Assembly: GCA_002329125.1 (NCBI GenBank)
Contig: DCXX01000068.1
Coordinates: 1 to 12,351, forward strand
Source: Fidelibacterota bacterium UBA2125
Lineage (GTDB): Bacteria > Fidelibacterota > Marinisomatia > Marinisomatales > S15-B10
DNA: 12,351 nucleotides
Direction of reading: 5' to 3'
Part shown: positions 1 through 6,720 of the stretch, in pieces
Layout: every line of letters begins with the position of its first letter
Numbering within the stretch: position 1 is the first letter of the stretch
Notes under the pieces: generated by a model
Database searches by the model: none
Told to the model about the DNA's origin: nothing
The model's input: only the letters and a program-made list of their open reading frames with translations
Translations under genes and position numbers: made by a program

Positions 1-73
1 CCACAGAAGCCACTGTAAACAAAAATACGACAGCAATAGCGCAGATAGCCAGATATCGCTTTTGATGATTCAT
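1..73 (-). CDS. N-terminus of an exported or membrane-anchored protein (partial)
   Basis: On the minus strand an ATG at 73 opens a frame of 24 codons that stays open to the window edge. The peptide has a short basic start (MNHQKR) and then an uninterrupted hydrophobic stretch rich in Ala, Ile, Val and Phe up to the last visible residue, as expected of a Sec signal peptide or N-terminal membrane anchor. It lies 73 bases downstream of the leftward barrel-like gene on the same strand, so the two may be co-transcribed. The bases before the ATG (GATAAGA) contain no good Shine-Dalgarno sequence, which keeps the start tentative. Nothing about the mature protein is visible. Confidence 0.55.
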   Translation of the reverse strand, partial: MNHQKRYLAICAIAVVFLFTVASV

Positions 74-146
74 TCTTATCGCAATGTTCTTAATAAACTG
101 TTTCCCCGAGCAGATAAGTTTACAGTACAGTCAACGGCAGGAACAA

Positions 147-1070
147 CTACAAACCAAAGTAAAGCATTGCCCGGATAGCCATGGAATTAAGCACGGTCTC
201 TGGAGAGTCCAGGATCGGTTTCCTGTCTTCAGTCCGCCATTCACCTTCATTTATTGTCCCGGCATTAAAGCCTGCCGTCATCCGCAACCCCATACGGTCA
301 AGTAGCTGTAGCTTAACAGCAATGTACGGCTGAACATTAAGGAATGTGCCCGATAGTGATGTCATGGCGCTGTTAATGGTTATGTTCGGAAACTGATTTT
401 GTTGCACATAATCAATGTCAGTAGTATCTATAGCACCATCGGCATTGGCGTCATAAACAGGTGTAAAACCATCGGTTCCCACTTGAAAAATGGAGGTGAT
501 TTGGTCGTTCCACGAAGGGCTGCCTGCTGATTGAGAAATGTTGAGATTAAGACGACCTACGCCAAAAAGCGATCCTATGGATATTTCAAAACCTCGAAAA
601 AGCGGGAACAGGTATTCAATGGTTGCACCACTGAACCACAAGGAAATCTTAGCCTGGATGTCAGGTGGTTTCTGAAAAATCTCTTTCTTTTCACCGGTAT
701 CATACATGCCATTCCCATCTGAATCAAGAAACAGGGTGATGTCAGGTTTCTCAGCAATAAAAGAGGAGCCAAAACCAGCATATCCGCCGATGCGAATCCG
801 TTCAGTTATATTTGAAAAGCCTTCCCCACCATTAATCATGAACGGGTTGGCAAATTTTGTCAAGTCAAACCCAAAACCAGCTGTATCACCAACAGAACCC
901 AGCATTTCAAAGCCTTCCAACTGACCTAGATTCTGGAACAGAAACATCTGGCTGAAGCCGACCCCGCCACCGTAAAACGATTCCGGGGGATAATAATCAT
1001 CCTGAGCACCCAAAGTAACGGGCACAATTATTACGCAGAATGCAAAGCTTTTTATTATCTGTATTCCCAT
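147..1070 (-). CDS. Exported, probably outer-membrane beta-barrel-like protein with two EF-hand-type calcium loops
   Basis: The product has 307 residues and I do not recognise a named family. Residues 1-22 are a signal peptide (basic start, hydrophobic core FAFCVIIVPV, likely cleavage after LGA). The mature part is rich in Gly and aromatic residues with alternating hydrophobic strands (for example ISLWFSGATIEYLFP and FLNVQPYIAVKLQL) and ends in a short strand (AIRAMLYFGL), which suggests an outer-membrane barrel. It ends in Leu rather than the usual Phe or Trp. Two 12-residue loops match the EF-hand/dockerin calcium pattern at positions 1, 3, 5, 6, 9 and 12: DSDGNGMYDTGE (116-127) and DANADGAIDTTD (207-218). 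The start is ATG 1070 because GAGGTGA lies 7 bases upstream; the in-frame TTG at 1076 would sit on top of that site. It is divergent from the FG-GAP/Ig gene pair and may share its regulation. A periplasmic beta-rich protein is the alternative. Confidence 0.8.
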   Translation of the reverse strand: MGIQIIKSFAFCVIIVPVTLGAQDDYYPPESFYGGGVGFSQMFLFQNLGQLEGFEMLGSVGDTAGFGFDLTKFANPFMINGGEGFSNITERIRIGGYAGFGSSFIAEKPDITLFLDSDGNGMYDTGEKKEIFQKPPDIQAKISLWFSGATIEYLFPLFRGFEISIGSLFGVGRLNLNISQSAGSPSWNDQITSIFQVGTDGFTPVYDANADGAIDTTDIDYVQQNQFPNITINSAMTSLSGTFLNVQPYIAVKLQLLDRMGLRMTAGFNAGTINEGEWRTEDRKPILDSPETVLNSMAIRAMLYFGL

Positions 1071-1077
1071 GTTCAAC

Positions 1078-1084
1078 TCACCTC
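1078..1084 (-). promoter_or_regulatory. Ribosome binding site that fixes the start of the barrel-like gene
   Basis: On the minus strand this reads GAGGTGA, a seven-base match to the canonical Shine-Dalgarno. It stands 7 bases before ATG 1070. The alternative TTG at 1076 would leave only 1 base, which rules it out. Confidence 0.75.
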
Positions 1085-1158
1085 GGATCAGTGAGAAGGA
1101 AATTTAACTTTCCGATTATCTTAGGAACAAGAAACAAATACCGCTTGACCATTTTTCC

Positions 1159-1187
1159 TTGGTTTTACAGAGGACACCCAATATATT
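1159..1187 (+). promoter_or_regulatory. Candidate sigma-70-type promoter for the FG-GAP/Ig gene pair
   Basis: TTGGTT (1159-1164) and TATATT (1182-1187) are separated by 17 bases. The -10 box matches the consensus at 5 of 6 positions and the -35 at 3 of 6. Transcription would start near 1194, giving a leader of about 57 bases that begins with the hairpin at 1196-1220. This is read from sequence alone, and promoter rules in this lineage may differ. Confidence 0.35.
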
Positions 1188-1195
1188 CACCGACG

Positions 1196-1220
1196 GAGAG
1201 GGGTCGAATCTTCGCCTCTC
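1196..1220 (+). promoter_or_regulatory. Leader hairpin in front of the FG-GAP/Ig gene pair
   Basis: GAGAGG (1196-1201) pairs with CCTCTC (1215-1220). Inside, CGA (1205-1207) can pair with TCG (1212-1214) around an ATCT loop, leaving a GGT bulge. If the promoter at 1159-1187 is real, the hairpin would sit at the very 5' end of the mRNA, a position known to stabilise some messages. It is followed only by TTTG, so it does not look like a strong terminator. Confidence 0.35.
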
Positions 1221-1250
1221 TTTGTAAAAGCTAGCCGAGGTAAGGTAGAA

Positions 1251-3026
1251 ATGTTTCATTGGACCCGAACAGTCAGGTACTGTGCGTTGGGGTTGCGTTC
1301 TCCGTTGAACGCTATCTCCCTTCTCTGTATTATAACTCTATTCCCGCTCGACCTTAACGCTCAGAAAAATGTCGTCTCTTTGAGTCCAACCTTTGATTTA
1401 GACGGTGATGGCCTAAGTGAATTCCTTGCTATCGAAAAAAAGGGCATGAGTGATGAAGCTCCCTCAAGTGCTGTTTATTATGAGATTGATGATTTTGGCG
1501 CCCACATGGAAATCTGGCGCCACACGACCGTGGACCATCTTATAACAGCTCTGATCGGTGATATCAATGGGGACGAGTCACCAGAGATTGTTCTTCTCAG
1601 CCGGTCATCATCTCTGGGGGCCGGTGCGGATGATCTTCCTTGGCTGAAGGTCTTCCAGTGGACAGGTGTTGATTTCTCACCGTCTCCATCCCTTACAATT
1701 GGCGGTGTAACAAATAACGCACGCATCCGCCCGTCAGGGCTGACGATTCTTGATTTCGATAACAACGAGAGCGATGAAATCGTTTATGCCGAAGGGAGTC
1801 CTGCACGTCTCGTGTCTGTGAAAGTGCTCAATGAAATAGATGGCGAATTAAACACACTCCAAGAATTGTCATCAGACGTCCTTAATGTAGGTTTTGGGCC
1901 ACTCTTTGTCACACAAGTCGACTATAATGAAGATAATTTGCCTGATTTAATGGCCATAAGCCCAGAGCAAAATCGCCTGAGAATCCAGGTTTTTATTAGT
2001 AACGGTGGCCGTCTCACCAAAGGCCCGTCGGCTGTCTCCATGTACTCCGACGAAATCCCCACCTCCCTAGGGCTCATACAGAGCGGTATTGCAGAAGTGG
2101 ATATCGATGAAGATGGGGTCAAAGAGGTGGTGCTTCCATTTGAATTAGGAGCTGTTCTAGCAATAAAAAAACAGGGTGATGACTTTCAAATTGTTGTTGT
2201 TGATTTATCTCAAGCCTCCCTGTTCCAGTTCAAAAACCCACTTACAGAAACTGACATCAATGAGATACTCCTTAACCGCGCTGAATTGGGCATGGTGGGC
2301 TCTGCTTTGCAGCAGCTGAGCCTAAGTGCTTCTCCGGTTATAGCCCAAGAAAGTAAAGCTGAAGTAGAGCCTGAACCACAACCTCTTTCACAGGCTCAGC
2401 TCAACCCACAGCCGGTGGAGGATGTTCCGGAGCCGATGCCAGAGGAGGAACCAGAGCCTGTTTCGCAGAGCCCTCTATCCAGAGTTCAACTGTCAGCTGT
2501 TCCCGTTACACCGTCTGAAACAGTAGTCGACACTGAACCCGGTCAACTCCAGACTGCGCTCAGTGGGCGAATGCAACAGGTTGCTCTTTCATCGGTGAAC
2601 AATAATTCCAACAACACAACTTCTGCCCCCACCGCAACCCTAACAGCCGGACCGCCAGCTGGAAGAATGCGGCAGATACAATTATCCACCCTTGGAAAAG
2701 GGGCTGGAGCACCGGCTGGTTCAGGTATTTCTGACACCTTGTATGTTGGAGAAAGATTTATTTATCCCGTTGAACCCTCCAGTGGCACCATGATCTCTTT
2801 CCGACCTGTCTCCTTGCCAAGTGGTGCCAGTTTCGACCCTTCATCCAAAGTCATCACCTGGACTCCGGTCCCTTCTCAGGTAGGTACACATCCAATCGAA
2901 TTTCAGATGACCGTAGAGAGCAGTGGCGAACGCCCTGTTGTGAATGAGGTTAGAGGTCAAGGAGTTACTATTCGGTCAAGCACCAAAGTAGAGTCGGTCC
3001 TTTTTACAGTTCTTGTACAGCCATAA
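1251..3026 (+). CDS. Secreted FG-GAP/VCBS-like repeat protein with one C-terminal putative-Ig domain
   Basis: The product has 591 residues. An N-terminal signal region (hydrophobic around 18-33, likely cleavage after LNA at 37) marks it for export. Five FG-GAP/VCBS-type repeats follow, each with an Asp-rich calcium-type loop and a hydrophobic strand: DLDGDGLSEF (49-58), DINGDESPEI (104-113), DFDNNESDEI (168-177), DYNEDNLPDL (224-233) and DIDEDGVKEV (284-293). Residues 352-484 are a low-complexity Pro/Glu/Gln linker. Residues 496-590 form a putative-Ig (He_PIG-like) domain with the signature LPSGASFDPSSKVITWTP. The start ATG has AAGG 5 bases upstream and GAGGT 9 bases upstream. The N-terminal half is clearly paralogous to the next gene: both have an A-x-Y-Y-E-I-D-D segment followed by IW, and LRIQ-x-F-x-x-x-GG-x-L. 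Such repeats usually bind ligands or support adhesion; no enzyme motif is visible and the role is unknown. Confidence 0.85.
   Translation: MFHWTRTVRYCALGLRSPLNAISLLCIITLFPLDLNAQKNVVSLSPTFDLDGDGLSEFLAIEKKGMSDEAPSSAVYYEIDDFGAHMEIWRHTTVDHLITALIGDINGDESPEIVLLSRSSSLGAGADDLPWLKVFQWTGVDFSPSPSLTIGGVTNNARIRPSGLTILDFDNNESDEIVYAEGSPARLVSVKVLNEIDGELNTLQELSSDVLNVGFGPLFVTQVDYNEDNLPDLMAISPEQNRLRIQVFISNGGRLTKGPSAVSMYSDEIPTSLGLIQSGIAEVDIDEDGVKEVVLPFELGAVLAIKKQGDDFQIVVVDLSQASLFQFKNPLTETDINEILLNRAELGMVGSALQQLSLSASPVIAQESKAEVEPEPQPLSQAQLNPQPVEDVPEPMPEEEPEPVSQSPLSRVQLSAVPVTPSETVVDTEPGQLQTALSGRMQQVALSSVNNNSNNTTSAPTATLTAGPPAGRMRQIQLSTLGKGAGAPAGSGISDTLYVGERFIYPVEPSSGTMISFRPVSLPSGASFDPSSKVITWTPVPSQVGTHPIEFQMTVESSGERPVVNEVRGQGVTIRSSTKVESVLFTVLVQP
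1392..2144 (+). repeat. FG-GAP/VCBS-like repeat array within the 591-aa protein
   Basis: This stretch encodes five degenerate repeats (residues 48-298), each built on an Asp/Asn loop followed by a hydrophobic strand. Spacing is irregular at about 55-65 residues. The repetition is at protein level; I see no near-identical DNA copies. Confidence 0.65.
2304..2702 (+). repeat. Pro/Glu/Gln-rich linker with a recurring Gln-Leu-Ser motif
   Basis: Residues 352-484 of the 591-aa protein form a linker rich in Pro, Glu, Gln and Ser. A short motif recurs: LQQLSLSASP (353-362), LSQAQLNPQP (379-388), LSRVQLSAVP (409-418), GRMQQVALSS (439-448) and GRMRQIQLST (471-480). The last two share GRM-x-Q-x-x-LS. 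The stretch separates the repeat domain from the Ig-like domain and is absent from the downstream paralogue. Confidence 0.5.
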
Positions 3027-6000
3027 ATGAGAAACATTCTAAAAACTTTTGTAGCTTTCACTTTTATGCTTTTGTCTGGCCTCACGGCCCAAAATCTTCA
3101 GATCGTCCATCTGGATGGTGTGTATGACTTGGATAATGATGATCTCGTAGAGTTCATTTCTTTCGAGCAGGACCGGGAAACGGGTGGAGTTGTTTCCCGG
3201 GTTGCGTACTATGAAATCGATGATCTCGGTTTTCCCCAACTGATCTGGAACCTAGATACACCGCAACAGATTAGCGGAAGCATTGTAGCTGCTCGCATCA
3301 CAGATCTTGACGGGAGCGGTAACGCCGAACTATTCATTGCGGCAAACGTGAGAGTTCCAGACAATCCAGACCTTAGCCAAGGGGTAATCTATGTTTACGA
3401 CTGGATAGATGGTGGCTTCTCTAAAGCGCCGGCTCTTTCCACAGCCCTCACGGGCCCTCAAAGCGGTCAGGCTATCAGCAATGTGGATATCGTAGACCTT
3501 GAAGGAGACGGCAAAGAAGAGGTTGCCATTGCCTTGACAGGCCCGGAAGCTGTGGTGACTGTTATCGGCCTTTTTCCTGGAGAAGAACGTCTGTTCAATG
3601 AAATCCAGTCATTTCTTCTTCAAGATTTCTCAACAAGCGCCGGCGACGTTCATGTGGCTGGTGTTGATTTCGACCGGGACGGTCTTTCTGACCTTTTTGC
3701 GTTCAGCCCAGAAAGAAATATTCTGAGGATTCAGTCCTTTTTGAATTCCGGGGGTGTCCTGGGCGCTGGCACGAACCTACTCCATCGTGTTCCCGGAATG
3801 TCAAACATTCTGACCCGTTCTCTAGCTACCCTTAATTGGAACAGTGATGAAACCGATGATGTATTAATTCCATTTCAGTCAGGGCACGTTGTATCGCTTT
3901 CCATGGTTGATCAAAAAGTTGAAGTTACTGAGCTCGGCATAGAGGCTGGGCCCCTGTCTGATTTAAAGCATGCTGATTTTAACCAAGATGGACTTGTAGA
4001 TCTTTTACTTGTCAGCGGACAACAAGGTATTGTTACCGCTTCTTACGGCACCCGTATGGATGCACCGCGTCTTAACGAATATTTCTCCATTGGTGCTGGG
4101 GAAGATGCTGAAGGTCCTCAAATTTTTTCCGTGATTCCCGAGATTGTCGATGGGATATATCTCGGCACGGTCATTGCCGGCGGATGGACGGGACAGCAAA
4201 GCGAAATTTTCTACTTTGAATTAGGTTCAATACCAGAATATCCTGAAGAAATTCTGGTTGATACCTACATCCCACAGGTCCGCATGGAAGAAACTATTGA
4301 GGAGATGCCTATTGTTCCGCCAGCTGAAGGTCAACCCCTACCTCTCGGGATACTACCAACTTATGTTCTCCCTGTTAATCAGACCTTCGCCTACACTATT
4401 CCAGAAGAGGATGACCGGGAATTTTTTAGCTTCCGTTGGGTCACCCCTCCCCCTCGCGGAATGTATTTCCACTACGAGACAAAATCCATTGAATGGGTCC
4501 CGGATGATATGCAGCTGGGTGCGTACCAATTGTCCTTCTTGCTGAAAATGAAAGTAGGTGAGACCGTTGATATCATCACCACAGATGAAGAAGGGGTGGT
4601 AACATATCAGGTGGTCCCAGAGCTGGCCACCATTGAATCTCGGTTTTGGATTTATGTTAACGATCCGCCCCAAATCGTCTCTTATCCCGAAGAGACTGAA
4701 TTTGTGGCTGGCGATCCTTTCATCTATCAGGTGGATGTTACAGACAAAAATGAGGATGCCTTCATCAGACACACACTTGAGAAGGCGCCGGAGGGAATGA
4801 CAATTGAACAGGATGGATTGCTTAAATGGCAGACAAATGCTTCTCATATTGACATTTACGATGTGAGGGTCATAGCATCAGACGGATTTGATCGTGACGT
4901 ACAAAACCTGAAACTTTATTCCCGTGGGCAGGTGGTAATTACCTCGCTACCGGAATTGAGTGGCACCGTTGGAGAAGAGTATCGCTACAAAGTCAACGTG
5001 CGAATGCCCGAAGACAAACAGCAAGAACTGGTCTACACCCTTATATATTCACCTTACGGGATGATGGTAGATAACATAGGACAGATCACCTGGACACCCC
5101 AAAGCACCCAAATTGATACTCAGCGCTTTGTTCTTGCTGCAAATCACGGAATCGCTGTAGATACTCAAAGCGTTGCCTTGTTTGTCAATCACCCTCCGAT
5201 TTTGTCTTCCGTTCCTGAACCCATGACAAAAATTGCCCTAAACGATACATTCGATTTTCAAATTATGGTAGATGACCCCAATGAGTTTGACATTATTAGA
5301 TATGAACCCATTAAACTGCCTGAGGGAATGCGTGTGGATCCTTCTATAGGACGTATTCTATGGGTTCCGACGGAAGCAAATCTTGATTTTTCTACTGCCG
5401 AAATTGAAATATCGGACGGTCACATGTCCCACGTACAGTCATATGACTTCTTTGTAAATGCTCCCATCCAGATTGTTTCTGAACCACCCACCCTCGGCTC
5501 TGTGGGTGAATCATTAACTTATGAGATAGGAACTAAAGACTTGAATGAAGGGTCTCTTATGCCCTATGCCAAGATTACACCTGTTTACTCCGTAAAAGAT
5601 GGTCAAGTTTTCGCTGTAGAGATAGATGATGATGTTTATCGAGAAAATATCGATCGATATATTGGTGAATTCAAAGCTAAGAAATCAATTCTCATTGACA
5701 CGGATGAAGAAGAGGTGGGTGGTGAAGAACCGGGAGAAGAGGAAGAAACTGTCTCGCGCATCAATCTGAAGCGCTACGTTCAGGATATTTTCTACGAGGA
5801 TGACCAACTTATCGTTGTCATAAAAAGAGTCGGCGGCAGAACGGTGAAGATCAGGGACGTTCTCTGGCACTTTTTCGAAGGCAACAAAGGCAAGCCGCCT
5901 AAGGTTCTGGTGGATCGTGTGCCGTTTGTGAGGTATACATTGCTTGACTTCCCGGATGGAATGTTTGTAGACGAGTACACAGGGACAATCTCCTGGACGC

Positions 6001-6716
6001 CCTCCCCCAATCAGTACGACAGTCACACTATTGCGTATATGGTGTCCGACGGTTATACCAAAGATGAGCAAAGCTTTGAACTGTATATCAATCATCCTCC
6101 TACTATCATTTCAACGGCGCCCAAAACCGCTCGTGTTAACGAACTTTACAAGTACAAAGTCGTAGTGGAGGATAAGAATTCTGACCGGGAGCTGTCCTTC
6201 AGCCTTGCCAAGGCACCAAAGGGGATGCAGATCACTCGGGACGGGCGTATATCGTGGAACCCCACACCGTCACAAATCAACAGCCGCCTTTTTTCAATAG
6301 AGGTAAGTGACAGTTATACTACTGACATACAGGAGACAAGACTTTTTGTTAATATTTCACCCAACGTTCTTACTCAACCAAAACCTGTGGCTCTCACCAA
6401 TTTTGAATACCGATACAGAATGGTAACAGAAGATCTCAATGGTGATGAGATTAAGCTCCGGCCTGTGAAAATTCCGAAATATGCCCGTTTTGATCCTGAT
6501 ACTGGTATGCTCAGGTGGAAACCGAGAATGGCTCAGCGGGGCGTTAACGACATTGTCATTGCAGCGGTGGATGAACGGGGCTCAGCCACCTCGCATGAAT
6601 TTCAGGTTCACGTATTCGAAGACCCTTCTTCCCAACAGTTTATCTCCACAAGTTGGCCTCTCCTGCTCGCTTTTGTCGGAACAATGTTTACTGTTGGCGT
6701 GGCCGCCTTGAACTAG
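3027..6716 (+). CDS. Large exported FG-GAP-like/multi-Ig protein with hydrophobic C-terminal tail
   Basis: The product has 1229 residues. Residues 1-21 are a signal peptide (FVAFTFMLLSGLTA, cleavage near A21). The N-terminal region to about 400 has FG-GAP-type loops at 34-43, 93-102, 157-166, 214-223 and 317-326, two of them DLDGSGNAEL and DFNQDGLVDL, and is paralogous to the preceding gene. Seven putative-Ig (He_PIG-like) domains follow (about 441-1198), with the recurring signature P-x-G-M-x-(8-9)-I-x-W-x-P centred near 477, 588, 677, 766, 977, 1065 and 1149. The fifth carries an insertion of about 120 residues (849-968) with an acidic stretch (891-908). Residues 1208-1227 are a hydrophobic segment ending at the C-terminus. 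The ATG directly abuts the upstream TAA (TAAATG) and lacks a good ribosome site, so translation is probably coupled. It ends 4 bases from the convergent lpxK stop. It is probably anchored in or exposed on the envelope; ligand and role are unknown. Confidence 0.85.
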   Translation: MRNILKTFVAFTFMLLSGLTAQNLQIVHLDGVYDLDNDDLVEFISFEQDRETGGVVSRVAYYEIDDLGFPQLIWNLDTPQQISGSIVAARITDLDGSGNAELFIAANVRVPDNPDLSQGVIYVYDWIDGGFSKAPALSTALTGPQSGQAISNVDIVDLEGDGKEEVAIALTGPEAVVTVIGLFPGEERLFNEIQSFLLQDFSTSAGDVHVAGVDFDRDGLSDLFAFSPERNILRIQSFLNSGGVLGAGTNLLHRVPGMSNILTRSLATLNWNSDETDDVLIPFQSGHVVSLSMVDQKVEVTELGIEAGPLSDLKHADFNQDGLVDLLLVSGQQGIVTASYGTRMDAPRLNEYFSIGAGEDAEGPQIFSVIPEIVDGIYLGTVIAGGWTGQQSEIFYFELGSIPEYPEEILVDTYIPQVRMEETIEEMPIVPPAEGQPLPLGILPTYVLPVNQTFAYTIPEEDDREFFSFRWVTPPPRGMYFHYETKSIEWVPDDMQLGAYQLSFLLKMKVGETVDIITTDEEGVVTYQVVPELATIESRFWIYVNDPPQIVSYPEETEFVAGDPFIYQVDVTDKNEDAFIRHTLEKAPEGMTIEQDGLLKWQTNASHIDIYDVRVIASDGFDRDVQNLKLYSRGQVVITSLPELSGTVGEEYRYKVNVRMPEDKQQELVYTLIYSPYGMMVDNIGQITWTPQSTQIDTQRFVLAANHGIAVDTQSVALFVNHPPILSSVPEPMTKIALNDTFDFQIMVDDPNEFDIIRYEPIKLPEGMRVDPSIGRILWVPTEANLDFSTAEIEISDGHMSHVQSYDFFVNAPIQIVSEPPTLGSVGESLTYEIGTKDLNEGSLMPYAKITPVYSVKDGQVFAVEIDDDVYRENIDRYIGEFKAKKSILIDTDEEEVGGEEPGEEEETVSRINLKRYVQDIFYEDDQLIVVIKRVGGRTVKIRDVLWHFFEGNKGKPPKVLVDRVPFVRYTLLDFPDGMFVDEYTGTISWTPSPNQYDSHTIAYMVSDGYTKDEQSFELYINHPPTIISTAPKTARVNELYKYKVVVEDKNSDRELSFSLAKAPKGMQITRDGRISWNPTPSQINSRLFSIEVSDSYTTDIQETRLFVNISPNVLTQPKPVALTNFEYRYRMVTEDLNGDEIKLRPVKIPKYARFDPDTGMLRWKPRMAQRGVNDIVIAAVDERGSATSHEFQVHVFEDPSSQQFISTSWPLLLAFVGTMFTVGVAALN
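4326..6620 (+). repeat. Seven-fold putative-Ig domain array within the 1229-aa protein
   Basis: The encoded domains are about 85-105 residues each, apart from the enlarged fifth. Each has an entry strand after a PP or AP (NDPP, NHPP, NAP), a central P-x-G-M turn, an I-x-W-x-P strand and a closing hydrophobic strand that runs into the next domain. The last copy is the most diverged (IPKYARFDPDTGMLRWKP). The copies are too diverged to count as DNA repeats. Confidence 0.7.
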
Positions 6717-6720
6717 GCCA

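Noticed and set aside
74..146. TAAACT/AGTTTA inverted repeat between the barrel-like gene and the partial gene as a terminator
   Set aside because: It is a 6-bp A/T-rich stem with a long loop and no T-run.
1071..1076. TTG start at 1076 for the barrel-like protein
   Set aside because: Only 1 base would separate it from GAGGTGA, whereas ATG 1070 has 7.
4353..4847. 164-codon open frame on the minus strand inside the large Ig-repeat gene
   Set aside because: It is fully contained in a well-supported plus-strand gene with coherent Ig repeats, and its translation has no recognisable domain or composition of a real protein.
5685..6095. 136-codon minus-strand open frame inside the large Ig-repeat gene
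   Set aside because: It is a shadow of the plus-strand gene, with no plausible ribosome site or domain.
3027..6716. Type IX secretion or LPxTG/PEP-CTERM cargo assignment for the large Ig-repeat protein
   Set aside because: No type IX C-terminal domain, LPxTG or PEP motif with basic end is visible; only a hydrophobic tail.
6699..6720. TGGCC/GGCCA inverted repeat at the convergent junction as a two-way terminator
   Set aside because: The stem is 5 bp with an 11-base loop and no T-run follows on either strand, so it does not qualify. The two genes end 4 bases apart with no visible terminator between them.
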